Shown here: piece after piece, positions 51,601 to 62,926 of the stretch
Numbering within the stretch: position 1 is the first letter of the stretch
Layout of the letters: every line of letters starts with the position of its first letter
Assembly (NCBI GenBank): GCA_010909165.1
Contig: VJWM01000108.1
Coordinates: 310,001 to 374,000, forward strand
Source: Anthoceros angustus
Taxonomy: Eukaryota > Streptophyta > Anthocerotopsida > Anthocerotales > Anthocerotaceae
Direction: 5' to 3'
DNA length: 64,000 bases
Translations under genes and position numbers: made by a program
The notes under the pieces: generated by a model
The model's input: only the letters and a program-made list of their open reading frames with translations
Database searches by the model: none
Told to the model about the DNA's origin: nothing

Positions 51601-54600
51601 TTGACAGACTTGGGAGCAAGTTTCATGTCCCATTGGTTACTGTACGTTACTCATGATGTATTATATTGCCCACATGGCGCCGCTCTCAATCGCCCATTCG
51701 CATTTTACCATTAATCATCGTCTTCCACTGACCAAAGATTGCCTTGTGCATCCAGGAGGGAGGAGACAATAGACTATAGCACTGTGCAAACCAATCACCA
51801 TACATGATTTATTCCACTTTCAGCACGCGTGACTCAGAAGTGACGTGCGCAAAGGGTGACTTGTCATGTCTGGTCAACGATGGACGGGCACCAAACCATA
51901 CCCATCCATTCCGCGGACAAGGCAGTCATCGAGTTTTATTGCGTGACATGGGAAGTACAAGTAGTGATCAAGGATGAAGGACTTTCCCATCCCAATGTTT
52001 AATTACGGTAAGCATATGTCCCCACATTGTGAGGTATAAACCGCCCCGCCACACGACGCGCCGTGCCCCGAGACGGCAAGAGCCAAGGGATGGCCCCTCC
52101 ATACCAGTCCTTGATGGCCGAGGGAGAGCAACCTCCCATCCATCATCCTCGATGGCCATCGTCATTGACAGGGAATTGCAGCCCTTGTCCTTAATGGCCA
52201 TCGTCGGTTTCCACCACCAGGCAACAATAATGTGCACACACTTCTGCAATGATCCACAGACACATACGAGCGGCGGAAGGCGGCGGTTTTGACTTATGCG
52301 GATTCCACAAACACTTTAGCTGCAGCATGGACTTGTAGGTAGGCGAATAGGGCCAAAAAGTGTTCACATCCGGCCTCACGAACCCCCAGCCATACCGTGT
52401 GTGGTCACCAGAACACCATGCCCGCACCATGTGGAAGGAACCACCTCGCCACCGAACGGCAAGTCCCCACGAGGATAGCCACGAGAGCCGCTCCACGCCA
52501 TGAGGCGGTGACACCGCCTCCAACCTTTGCAAAGGATCCTTGATGGCCATCAGATTTCTAGTTGTGCACGAAGATGGAGACATGAACACACGCCTCGTGG
52601 TGCGAACTACCACTCCACGCCCATTTAGGTTTCCGACGGAAGCTAGCTCCGCATACGTCAACATGTCCGTCATACATGGCATAAGGTAGCAGGAGAGCGC
52701 AGTGGCATGTTTCACGAAGAGGCTCGCCCGTGCGAGGATGACCAAGAGAAAGGTAGTAGCGTGAAGCGAGGGCAAGGTGGTGACATTTAAAGCGGACCAC
52801 CACCTTCTACCTCTTGTGCCCCAGCCACATCGGGTTGCGGATGAGAGGATCTTGAATTTCAACTGTTCCTTACATGTGACAAACCAAACATGGCAGGCTT
52901 TGATGGCTGCCGTCGACCAACAGTGACGGTTGCTGGTAAATGCAATGAGTGTGAAGCTGGCGCGCCGCGGCCATAAAGGAGCGCGGAATGCGAAGTTTGT
53001 TTTCATGTCTCCTAAGGGCTGGAAATCCTTTGCGACGGTGCGACGCCATAGTGACGTCAGAGCCGTCACCCTAGCATGGTGCCAGATGGCGTGAATACAT
53101 TATACGTTCTGCCATGTGACGCGCATGATTGGTGGAGAGCAGAATGGGAGTCTCGAACGATGGACATCATTATCTAGGAGAACGGGAATTGGCATATATG
53201 GCAAATTCACATACGGACGGTCCTTCATTCATGGCATAATGAAAGGGGGCATTTAGTTTGCTTGAATGGCTCTCACGTGCCACCCACCGTCCTTGCACAA
53301 TGGTGTAGATGTTGATATAGATTATTACAAAGCGATTGGGCAGTAGCGTCTGGTTCAAACGACCTTCGACGTGGCATGTTTTCTTCCATGCCATGAGTTT
53401 TCAATTATTCTAATGGCTTGCACCCACCTTCCTTGGACCATGGTGGAGGGAGAATTTTATTTGAGAGAAAGGGAACCATTGTCCTTGGTTCATGGCGGGT
53501 TGTAAGATGGCCATGACCTTGTCATGGCATGGCACTTCCTTGGTCATCGGCCACTCGAAATCGCATTGCAAACACTTGTCCTTGGGTCACGAAATGGTCA
53601 TAAAAAGCGGGGACTATATATGGCATGCATGGAGGAATGGCATCGTGGACAAGGAAGGTTTCGTGTTTGTGCACGTGCACAAACATGCGGTGAGGAAGGT
53701 GGCATGGCAAGGCAAGGAGCCATGGCATGCATGCCACGTAGTCCCCTTCTTGGATGGAAGCACGGCGAAGGATGGTCCTAGCGCGGCAAGTGAGGTGGGC
53801 ACGCCTGTGGAGAATGCGGATTCAAGTGGAGAGGTGGATGATCATCGCGTGGAGCGGAGGCGGCGAGAGAGGTGTCGGGTCTTTGGAGGGAGCAACTTCC
53901 AACAGCGGTGGAGTCTGCGCCAAAGAGGAGGACGATCTTTGAGCGGCCGCAAGGGAGTGGGTGTCTCTAATAGGTGGGGAGCTAACTGGAGCGCTGCGGA
54001 GAGAATCCAAAACTTTCGGAGGAGGAATCGCCAGGCCGTGACATCGGGAGGAGGAGGAATTTGGCGTGAGTCAGGAGAAAGAGGACTGTGGTGATCGGGA
54101 GGAGCATGGTGGTGCTGCCCAAGAGGCCGACCGTGGTGGCGAGAGAGAGGCCATTGGTCTTGTGGACCTTCATTCGGTGGCGATGGATAACCCCAACAAC
54201 GTGGGAGGAGGATGCCTGTGGAGGAGGAAAGCTGCTGCCACAGGAGGCTGGTCTGGAGGGAGGCGGGTGGCGGCAATGATGGGGAAAGCGCAAGCAAGGA
54301 GGCGGATGTGGAGATGGCGGATGATGAGGTGGAGACTGACATACCGACTACATTGCCACTACCTGAAATTGGAGAATTGATGGAGCAGTTGGCCGGTAAG
54401 CCACTAGACGACGTCATTGCCGTGTTGTGCAGGCTGCATGGGCGTGGTGGAGTGTACATGGCTGTGAGCCGGTTATGCGATGGAGGTTGGGTGGAGAATG
54501 AGGAGTTGGTGCGACGTGGTGATATGTAGGACGTGAGCTCTAAGTGATGTGTGTGCATGACGGGGAAGAAGGAAGGAAAGCGGTGGAAGGTGAAGGCCAT

Positions 54601-56104
54601 GTCGGGAAGGAAGGCATGATACTAGTGGAGAGAAGGAAGATGGAGGAAAGGTGGCAAGCAGGCGTCACCGTCAAGTGATCTTGGAGGCAACGTAGATGGT
54701 GGGGAACACGGATGTGGGAGCGGAGGCGGAGAGATGGTGGGGAACCTGGATGTGGGAGCGGGAGCACTGGAGAGATGGTGGGGAACCTGGATGGATGAGA
54801 GAATGTGGGAGCGCATGCCGAATGCAATCTGGAAAACAACCGTGGCAGGTGGGCCGTTTGTGGAGGGGGAATGTGAATGTTCAGAGCCATTTTCTTGCAG
54901 ACGCTGGAGTCGCCAATACGTGGGTGGACCGGTGATGGTCAATCAGCAACAAACAGATGGAATTGGTATTCCCACCTTTATAGCCTAGCATTTACAGGGG
55001 TCCTTCGCCGTGAAAGTGGTGATTGAGGCCACTGGATAGGTCTAGGAAGTTGTGGAGGAACCACGAAAACAATGGTGTTGGTGCGAAGAGTCACCAAGTG
55101 GCGTCGACGCATAGCCATATCACTTGGAAGACGTACATGTTTGTAGATAAAGCCAATTGCATCGGTGGCAACAAAGCCACCGATGTCGAAAGGGATAGAG
55201 GACGCTTGAACTATCCAAAATTCCAATTAATTTGTCAATAAAATCAAACACTTATATATGCAAGGTATGAGAGTGACGTAAGGGTTAGCACATATATATT
55301 ACTATATAAACAAGTCTTGACGCCTATATACATATATATACGTATACAAAGAGGCATATAAATACACTAATATAATATAAGTATAACGGATGGATGTGTA
55401 CATATATATGTACACATACTTACACATACTTATGTCTTGAAGCCTATACATATATATGTATACAAAGAGTATATGCAAAGGAGGTAAAAAGGAAGGAAGG
55501 ACAGGGAGAGAGGTCCTTGTACCATGTTGCAAGAGGAATAGTGGAAGAGTATAAAATGGTTGTGATAGGGGAGGTCCTTCTCACGGTCATGATGGAGGAG
55601 GAGAAGTGAAAGAGTATAAAAGGGTGTGATAAGGGGCAATAAATAGCGGTGAGGTGAGAGGAGAGAGACCAAGCATTGTGTTAAGATGGGGTGAGAAGGT
55701 GGATAAGAAAAGGACACCATGAACACCAAGCCACCATAAAGTGTTGCAATTTTGAAGTGGTACATGAAGTGAGAGACCAAGCATTGTGTTAGGATGGTGG
55801 AGAAGGAAGAGAAAAATGGACCAACTTAACACCAAGCCATCAAACATGTTGCAAGTTGGAAGTGTTACATAAAATTGCAACACGATCGTAATAAGGGCGG
55901 TGGGGAAATTATTAAAATGCTTGTGAGAGGGGTGTACCGGAAGGGTGAGGTGGGGAAGAGAGAGTGCAGTTCGTGTTAAGATGGTCGCACCAAACGGGAG
56001 AACTAACAAACTTAATACCAAGCCTCCAAAACATGTTGCAATGTGGAAGTGTAACAAAAAATTGCAACATCGACTGTAACATAGGGTGCCCTTTTCTAGT
56101 AGGG
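48643..56104 (+). mobile_element. CACTA-type DNA transposon, 7462 bp, nested in Copia gag
   Basis: Perfect 30-bp terminal inverted repeats beginning CCCTACTAGAAAA (CACTA consensus is CACTACAAGAAAA) and a 3-bp TTG target duplication (48640-48642 and 56105-56107). Removing the element plus one TTG restores the gag reading frame. Subterminal regions (48660-48920 and 55600-56090) are crowded with TGTTACA/TGTAACA and TTGCAA motifs in both orientations, as in CACTA elements, where they bind the element's own protein. No transposase is recognisable, so it is probably non-autonomous. Strand is arbitrary. The interior is discussed separately. Confidence 0.88.
49200..54560. other. Unassigned cargo of the CACTA element
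   Basis: About 5 kb, partly GC-rich, with long overlapping frames on both strands: 49343-50410 (+, 355 codons, Pro/Ser/His-rich), 52191-53069 (-, 292 codons), 53842-54600 (-, 252 codons). None contains a motif I recognise and most are probably by-products of base composition. The best-looking is 54212-54529 (+), which has VEMADDEVETDIPTTLPLPE and ELMEQLAGKPLDDVIAVLCR before its stop. Confidence 0.3.
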
Positions 56105-56540
56105 TTGAAAAACTTGGTAGATCAAATGAAGGCGGCGGACGTCAAACCTTCTGAAAAAAATGTTATCCTGGTGTTGTTGAGTAGCCGACCATCCGCATAC
56201 AATCAATTTATGTTGGCCTTCAGAACGGCGGTAGCGATGTATCCAAGCGATAAACCACCAGGGTAGTTGGGTTGCTCCTACAAGAGAAGTTGGAGAATTC
56301 CTTCAAGAAGGAAAAGAATGAAGACTCGGTGCTCTTCTCAAAGAAGGGAACAACACGTGGGAAGACTTCACAAGCCAACTGTGAAGAAGAATCGAAGGAG
56401 AAAGATGTGAAGAAAAAGGTGTAGGGTACTTGCCATTATTGCACGAAGCCTAACCACTGTGCCAAGCATTGTAGAAAAAGGTTTGCCGACTTGAAGAAGA
56501 AGGGAAAGGAGTCACAAAGCCAATCAAGTGAGTAAGGAGG
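56105..56540 (+). pseudogene. Copia gag, 3' part with zinc knuckle
   Basis: KNLVDQMKAADVKPSEKNVI and LSSRPSAYNQF continue gag. At 56431-56475 CHYCTKPNHCAKHC fits the CX2CX4HX4C nucleocapsid knuckle. Frameshifts and a stop at about 56265 interrupt it. Confidence 0.75.
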
Positions 56541-56599
56541 AAGAACATCTCTGTGCTATCTCAACCGTAGAAAGGGTACTAACAGCGCCCATCAAAGAA

Positions 56600-56831
56600 G
56601 GATGAGAGTTTGTACCTCGACTCTGGAGTGTCTCAACACTTCACCTACAACTGTCCTTGGTTCTCAAGCTATGAAGAAATGACGGCGGGGTATAAGGCGG
56701 TGTTTGGAGACAATAGGTCACACGAGATGAAAGGAAGAGGTGTGATCAAAGTTCAACTCCCTAGAGGACCATCCAAAGGTACAATCAAGGATGTACACTA
56801 TGTGCCTAGTCTTGCAAAGAATCTCCTTTGA
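56600..56831 (+). pseudogene. Copia aspartic protease remnant
   Basis: YLDSGVSQHFTYN has the catalytic D-S-G of Copia proteases, followed by GRGVIKVQLPRG and VHYVPSLAKNLL, typical of this domain. It ends at a stop. Confidence 0.75.
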
Positions 56832-57049
56832 ATAGCGAGAATCAGTGACCCAAAGAATGAGATTTGTTCAACTTGAGGGGATGTCGCATCCAATCCGAGC
56901 AACCCAAATCATCTAATATCAAGGTGATAGCTCAAGGAGTTTGAGAAGGCAATTTCTACAAGTTGTGTGCTTTTGTAGGTGATCAACAAGCTTGCACATT
57001 TGTATCAAGCTCGCCTGAAAGCACTGGGTCAATAGACTTGTGACATCAT

Positions 57050-57915
57050 GGCTTGGGGCACACTGAGGTGGACAACATCAAGATCATGAAGAATCAACAA
57101 ATGATGAGGGCTTGGGTTTGAAGGAGATTGGTGAGCTGCGATTATGCTAAGGGTGCATAATAGGAAAGCTTTACCAAACCAAGTTCCCAAGGATTGGAGC
57201 GCGTTGAGCGACAAAGGCGTTGGAGCTTGTACATACCGATGTATGTGGACCAATGAAGAACCTTAGACATAGAGGAGCCTGCTACATTTTAATGTTTGTG
57301 GATGACTTTAGAAGGAGGAGTTGGACAAGTCTGTTCAAGAAGAAGTCTGACGTGTTCAAGACGTTCAAGGAGTGGAAGGTCGTGGTGGAGAAAGAAAGTG
57401 GAGAATGCCTCAAGACTCTGAGGAATGACAGTGGAGAAGAAAATCTCTTCTTAATTCTAAAGCTTTTGCAAGGAGCATGGCATTCGGAAGCAACTAACAA
57501 TTCTTCACACACCAAAGCAAAATGGAGTGGCGGAGTGCAAGCGAAAGAGCCTAGTGGATGCAGCTAAGTGCATGCTCATTAAAGTGGGTTGAAGGTACGT
57601 TATTGGGGAGAGGTTGTTGCTACAATAATTTATGTTTTGAATAGAGTTCGAACCAAGGCTGTACCTGGAATGACTCCAAAGGAGACATGGTTTGCTGTTA
57701 GACCCGACGTGAGTCATTTTAGGATCTTTGGTTCTGAGATTTATGCTCATGTTCCAAAGCAAAACCGAATTAAGTGAGATCCTAAAGGCATCCAGTGCAT
57801 CATGCTTGGGTACTTCGATGAGGTAAAAGGGTATAGATTATATGACCCTACAACCAAGAAAGTTATCTTTAGTAGGGATGTTGTTTTTCATGAAGTTGTG
57901 GAACCTAACAAGTAG
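57050..57915 (+). pseudogene. Copia integrase remnant
   Basis: GLGHTEVDNIKIM (pre-integrase), LVHTDVCGPMKNL and FVDDFRRRSWTSLFKKKSDV (rve core), and after frameshifts YWGEVVATIIYVLNRVRTKA, HFRIFGSEIYAHVPK and GYRLYDPTTKKVIFSRDV (C-terminal part). Broken by several indels and stops. Confidence 0.78.
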
Positions 57916-58199
57916 TGGGAGCAACGCAAATTGTCTTAAAGGAATTGAAGGAGCGTGAAGAAGCACAAGACTTGGTTCTTGAGCAACCAACTCTTGAGCA
58001 TGCTAAATTTGTTCCTGAGCATGAATAACCTCTACCATAAGGCGACATAGAAGGTGGAGCTTCAAGGTGATGAAAATCTTCGTAGAAAATTTTAAAGTCC
58101 ATGGGTATGCAACATGCAAGTATGAAGAGGATCTGTTGGCAGATGTTGATAATTCGCAAAGCTTGAAGGAAGCCTTGGAAGCGTCAAAAGTGAAGGAGG

Positions 58200-58960
58200 G
58201 GGAGGAAGCCCTGGATAGTGAGTCTAACTCACTCATTAGGAACAAGACTTGGGAAATCACTCCTCTACCCCAAGCAAGGAAGTGTAAGCCTGTGAAGACA
58301 CCAATGGTGCTAAATGAGAAGCTCTCAAAGGAGAAGAGTCCTACAATTGAAGAAGAGAAGGAAAAGGTAGATAAAACTCTCTATCAGTGCGTTATTGGTT
58401 GCCTCACTAACCAATAGTACACTACAGGGACAAAGGCATGACATTGCAAAGGCAATGAAAGTTGCAAGTCAATTTATGACTAACCCTGGACAACAACAAG
58501 TTCAAGCCGTGAAAAGAATAATGAGATACTTGAATGGTACAAAGCATTGGAATATGGTGTATCAACAGGAGCATCACGGGAAGTCCGAATGGTAGGATAT
58601 TGTGATTCAGACTAGGCAGGAGATGTTGATAGTTGCAAGTCTACCACTGGATATGCGTTTATGTTGAATAGGGGAGTCATTTCTTGGAATAACTCTATCC
58701 TTTACCGAAGCAAAATATATGGCATACATGCTCTGTAGTCATAGAGACGATATGGTTGCGTAACTTGCTAGAAAAGATGGGATTCAAGCAAAAAGAAGCA
58801 ACAAAAATCTTTAACGATATCAAGGTTGCATCAGAAGGTCAAGTCAAAGGAGGTAAAACTAAAGTATTGTCCAACAGGAGATATGCCGGCAGATATTTTG
58901 ACCAAAGGCTTAACTTTAGACAAACATGCTAGGTCTAGCAAGATCCTAGGCCTAAGGGAA
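58200..58960 (+). pseudogene. Copia reverse transcriptase/RNase H remnant with internal deletion
   Basis: SLIRNKTWEITPLPQARKC is the start of the Copia reverse transcriptase. It jumps directly to KPVKTPMVLNEKL and LYQCVIGCL, which lie near the end, so the catalytic core is missing. RNase H relics follow (HDIAKAMKVASQFMTNPG, VKRIMRYLNGTKHW, FTEAKYM) with stops. Confidence 0.75.
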
Positions 58961-58984
58961 TAATTTTGATATGTCGAGTGGGAG

Positions 58985-59523
58985 TGTTATAAATAATTTA
59001 GTATAATGTATCAAAATATATTTTGAATAGTGCCCTAAAATCAGGTGATGAAGGGTGCCTTAAAAATAACAAACTTGTATACCTTTCTATATCTTCTAGA
59101 AAGCCCCAGAGTAAAAGTGCAAGTCAACAAACCAACAGGATTCAAGGATAAGGACTATATAAGACCAAGCCCACCTATGTGTGGGGTTGTGGTGTGTGCA
59201 AGTGTGCTAGTACCTCATATGCCTAGTGCATATGCCAAGCCCACCTATGTGTGGGGTTGTGGTGTGTGCAAGTGTGCTAGTACCTCATATGCCTAGTGCA
59301 TATGACCGACCGAGAGTGTAACTCATATGCCTAGTGCATATGACCGACCGAGAGTGTAACTCATATGCCTAGTGCATATGACCGACCGAGAGTGTAACTA
59401 GTACCTAATGTGCCTAGTACATATCACCGACCGGGAGTGTTGTGTTCTCTCTCAATAAAGGCTCAGCTGTTTTCTAACAGTATTGACATTCAATTGTACT
59501 AAAGGCTCAGCTTTTTTCTAACA
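58985..59523 (+). repeat. 3' LTR of the Copia element
   Basis: 539 bp, TGTTATAAATAATTTAG to TTTCTAACA. It is longer than the 5' LTR because of a local duplication around 59166-59302, a 38-bp tandem repeat (59284, 59322, 59360, plus a diverged copy to about 59438), and a repeated terminal segment (CTAACAGTATTGACATTC / CTAACAATATTGACATTC). Confidence 0.85.
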
Positions 59524-59678
59524 ATATTGACATTCAGTCCGACGTCTACTTCTAATGAACCCAATGAACCTAGGTACTCCTTGAGGGGAGAACACCGCTC
59601 TTTAGGCCTTAGAGGGAGGCATGTGGATGAAAAACTACCCAAAATTTCCTAAGCAAATGTGAATTTTTCTTCAGGCCT

Positions 59679-60796
59679 TTAAGAGTGGGGTACGGGGATT
59701 GAAAAGATCTCAGGGATGTGGGCGTTTGTGTATTTAGTGCGTTTGGATTCACGCCTCTTAGGCTTCTCCTTTGGCTTCTGCTGTGATCTGGGTAAGCCGG
59801 CCATGGTGTTCCGTCTTGCAGAGTTGGTGGCAGGCTTCATACCCGCCTTCATCAACTCCCGCTCCACATCAACAAACTCCCTAGGCAACTCAACGCCCCT
59901 AACAAGCTGCTTGAGGTCCTCGTCCACCTTGATCTTGATATTAGGGTCATTGGGATATACCACTTCTTCCTGGGAGTCGCTGTTTGTGAGTACCCACACC
60001 TCCCCAGCAGCCTTCAATTCCTGCATCGGCAGAGGGCCATCCGTGAGATACCACTTCCTCCTGGACCGCAAATCTCACGAAATGACCACCAATTCCACCT
60101 GCACATCCTGCACCACTCCCACATACGAGTCCTTCAAGTCTCCTAGAGGAATGCCATGCGGATCCGTCCGAATGCATCTAAGCAGCTCCGCCTTATTCTT
60201 CAGGTCATGTTTAGACTGCGCAGCAAAGCCCTCATCTCCGTCAGCTCACCGCTGCCTGAGATAAACAAACCGACGTGGCACATCTTTCTCTCCCTACCTT
60301 ATAGCAAAATCGTCGCCCGTCATAGGCAACCTTAGGATTGTTCTGCAGGCTCTCGAACACCTCCTTGTTTGCCTTGACATCGACATAGCATAAATCATTG
60401 ATTTCCTCCGGCAGCAGATTCTGCCGAGTCTGGAAAGCAACAAAGCACAATGTGAACACTTCCCCTCCTCCTCCTCGACCTTAAACTCTTTCTCCTTCAC
60501 CCGAATGGACAAGAGCTTGCCTCTAAAAGAACCCCTAGCACTCGCTTGATCTGTGCTCCCACAGGCGACTTCCGGATGGTGGCAATTTGCTGCAGCTTGT
60601 CTTGATCGTTGGTGAAGGAGAACCGATTGGCAAAGGGCACCACGGGCTGTGTCGCCGGAGGGGGCTGCGGCGGCTTCCTGGAAGCGGAAGTGGAAGGTTT
60701 CGCCTGCTGAGTGGCAGGACGAGCTGTCTTCGACAGCGAGGCCTGCAGCTTCGCCTGCTGCTTGTGGTATTGAGCCAATTTCTCGTGCAAAGCCAT
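59679..60796 (-). CDS. TFIIE-beta: Transcription initiation factor IIE subunit beta, 288 aa
   Basis: Small subunit of TFIIE. Exons 60521-60796, 60298-60429, 60099-60215 and 59679-60020. Starts MALHEKLAQYHKQQAKLQAS; winged helix 1 spans IRKSPVGAQIKRVLGVLLE and TRQNLLPEEINDLCYVDVKA to DGRRFCYK; winged helix 2 spans HGIPLGDLKDSYVGVVQDVQ and EVWVLTNSDSQEE. The C-terminus has DEDLKQLVRGVELPREF, MKPATNSARRN and the basic KRTKYTNAHIPEIF. Length and order match plant TFIIE-beta throughout. I chose ATG 60796 because it aligns with the family; an in-frame ATG at 60904 is less likely. Intron 1 has a GC donor (GAG|GCAAGC). A second, rearranged paralogue lies at 32130-34328. Confidence 0.95.
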
Positions 60797-60904
60797 AGTC
60801 CTGCGCTCTACTGCGCGGAGCAGCAAACCCAAGCCTTCAGGTTCCAACGAGCCCAGAATGTTCAAGTCCCCCGTATTGACTGTAATAAAAGCTTTCTTAG
60901 ACAA

Positions 60905-61312
60905 ACCCTAAAAAATGCACGGTTTAGAGACGTTTGCGAGACTGAGAGCCTGGACGTCCGAGGAACGTGCCATGCTTGCCTAGAGCAGCCCATCGTAATT
61001 CCTGATGTGTTCCCCTTCCGAGGCCAGCTTTGACTATGCGTTGTGTTGTCCTCAGAAAATGTTCGCGAAGTATGTGACGCAAAACGAAGAAGCCTCGGAC
61101 CTTGCCATGCAAGTTTGATACGGAAGCTGGAATTTACTGAGAAGAATACGAAGGGTTCCTCAGCTCCAGGACATCAAGTCAGGTATGTTGCCTACCGCAT
61201 CCTTCGATCATGTGAATAGCAACGAGCAACCGTTCAATGACAATTCACACAGAAGCCGAAGCCATCCTTGAACGGCGTACACGGTTGAGCATAGGCTAGT
61301 CCTTCATTTTTC
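60905..61312. other. Intergenic spacer
   Basis: About 400 bp between the TFIIE-beta start and the 3' end of the DYW-variant PPR gene; presumably holds the TFIIE-beta promoter. Nothing else seen. Confidence 0.4.
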
Positions 61313-62926
61313 TCACGGTCGACCATTACAACTGCAATAACCATTTGTGAATCGATGCACACGGTAGCCATCCCTTACAACAATGTATCTTTGTTCAAGC
61401 CTTGACATGATCTCCGTGGAACTGTGGCAGTCACTGCACATGCGTAGATTCTTGGTTACCACCAGAGGTGTTCCACTGGGAGTGTTCAAGAGGCCAAAAG
61501 CCAGAGCTAGCTTCTCAGCATGTCCACAAAGCGCATCTTCCTTTCCCTTCTCAGACAGTGGCTTCAGCACCAACTTCGTGTGAGGTACGTGACCTCCTTC
61601 CTGCTTCAGACGCGCATTGGTGCTCTCTACCTTGAGCGCAATATCCTCTCTACTTTCTCCCACCAGAAATCTATGTACCTGCTTATTCACCTCAATAGTA
61701 GTAACTGCAGGTTTCTTGTTAGCTCCTGCTAACCTTCTCTGTGTTTCAATCCTGTCTACATCGGTCCACCTACCGGCATCTGCGTAGGCATTGGCCATGA
61801 GCACATATGCGGTCGCATCCTGGGAATCCAGCTTAACAATGCTTTCAAAGCACCACATAGCCCTCTCTATATCCCCGTGAATTTTGCAGGCATTCAACAA
61901 AGACGTCAAGGCCACAACATCACTTTGGCCCTCACATGATAATAGCATCTTCTCTGCCTCATCTAAATGGCCAGCACGCCCAAGAAGATCAATCATGCAA
62001 GTGTAATGCTCAATAGTAGGTTTGATGCCATGCTGTTCAGCCATTGAATCAAAGTTCTTGCGACCCTCACGGACCAGTCCCCCATGACTGCATGCTGCTA
62101 GAAGGGAGGTGAAAGTAGCACCATCAGGCTGAATACCGGCAACTAACATCTCCTCAAAACAAGCTAGTGCTCTCTGACCATCATCACAAGTACCATACCC
62201 AGATATCAGGGCATTCCATGTCACCGCATTCTTTGTGTTCATGGTGTCAAAAACCTGACGTGCATCGTTCATTTCACCACATTTTGCATACATGTCCACC
62301 AGGCAGGTACCCAACACTACGTTATCGAGCAGTCCTCGTCCGACAATCTGTGAGTGCAGCTGCCTGCCCTTCTGTAAGGCACCAGTGCTTCCACAGGCCC
62401 TCAGAAGGCATGCAAAAGTAACATGGTTAGCTAAAAGCAAGCCCTCCTGCTCCATTTGTCCATACACAACAAGCGCCTCATGTCCGAGCCCTTGCTGTGC
62501 ATACCCAGCAATCAGGGTGGTCCATGTCACCACATTCTTTGTGGCCAAGCTGTCAAAAACCTGGCGGGCATCTTTCAGTTCACCACATTTTGCATACATA
62601 TCCACCAGGCAGCTGCCCACCACGACGTCAGCCAGCAGTCCTCTTTCGACAATCTGTGAGTGCAGCTGCCTGCCCTTCTGTATGGCACCGGTGCTTCCAC
62701 AGGCCTTAAGAAGGCAAGCAAAAGTAACATGGTCAGCCAGAATAAGGCCTGACTCCTCCATTTGTCCATACACAAACAGTGCCTCTTGGCCGAATCCCTG
62801 CTTTGCATACCCAGCAATCAGAGCAGTCCATGTCACCACATTCTTTGTGGACAAACTGTCAAATACCTGGCGTGCATCCTTCAGTTCACCACATTTTGCA
62901 TACATGTCCACCAAGCAGGTGCCCAC
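61313..62926 (-). CDS. PPR-DYW protein with variant C-terminus GRP (3' part of gene)
   Basis: Organelle RNA-editing factor type. Uninterrupted frame of 537 codons: near-identical P-L-S triplets (CLVDMYAKCGELKDARQVFD; VVTWTALIAGYAKQGFG; VTFACLLKACGSTGAIQKGR), then E1/E2 (LLNACKIHGDIERAMWCF, YVLMANAYADAGRW), a PG-box position reading KKPAVTTIEV instead of K.PG.SWIE, and a full deaminase-like DYW domain. Zinc and catalytic residues are intact: HAEK (H469, E471 in this frame), CSDC (C497, C500), H524 and CSC (C531, C533). The last residues are YCSCNGRP, not DYW. Such altered termini (KP, GRP) are known to me from seedless plants that perform U-to-C editing; the link is family knowledge, not shown here. 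P motifs carry T/N and S motifs S/N or T/N, all predicted to prefer A. The true start lies upstream, in the disrupted array. Confidence 0.88.
   Translation of the reverse strand: MGTCLVDMYAKCGELKDARQVFDSLSTKNVVTWTALIAGYAKQGFGQEALFVYGQMEESGLILADHVTFACLLKACGSTGAIQKGRQLHSQIVERGLLADVVVGSCLVDMYAKCGELKDARQVFDSLATKNVVTWTTLIAGYAQQGLGHEALVVYGQMEQEGLLLANHVTFACLLRACGSTGALQKGRQLHSQIVGRGLLDNVVLGTCLVDMYAKCGEMNDARQVFDTMNTKNAVTWNALISGYGTCDDGQRALACFEEMLVAGIQPDGATFTSLLAACSHGGLVREGRKNFDSMAEQHGIKPTIEHYTCMIDLLGRAGHLDEAEKMLLSCEGQSDVVALTSLLNACKIHGDIERAMWCFESIVKLDSQDATAYVLMANAYADAGRWTDVDRIETQRRLAGANKKPAVTTIEVNKQVHRFLVGESREDIALKVESTNARLKQEGGHVPHTKLVLKPLSEKGKEDALCGHAEKLALAFGLLNTPSGTPLVVTKNLRMCSDCHSSTEIMSRLEQRYIVVRDGYRVHRFTNGYCSCNGRP

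Larger units (their letters stand above)
47201..59523 (+). mobile_element. Decayed Ty1/Copia retrotransposon carrying a nested DNA transposon
   Basis: LTRs at 47201-47620 and 58985-59523 share TGTTA..AATAATTTAGTA starts, a TATA box (ACTATATAAG), AATAAAGG signals and CTACA/CTAACA ends. The element is flanked by ATATT on both sides (47196-47200 and 59524-59528), a 5-bp target duplication. The primer site follows the 5' LTR and a purine tract (GAGTGGGAG) precedes the 3' LTR. Gag, zinc knuckle, protease, integrase and RNase H remnants occur in Copia order, but stops and frameshifts are frequent and most of the reverse transcriptase is deleted, so it cannot move by itself. Confidence 0.88.

Noticed and set aside
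59480-59484. GTATT as the 3' target duplication of the Copia element
   Set aside because: The LTR end is repeated 44 bp further on, where the flank ATATT at 59524-59528 matches the 5' flank exactly.
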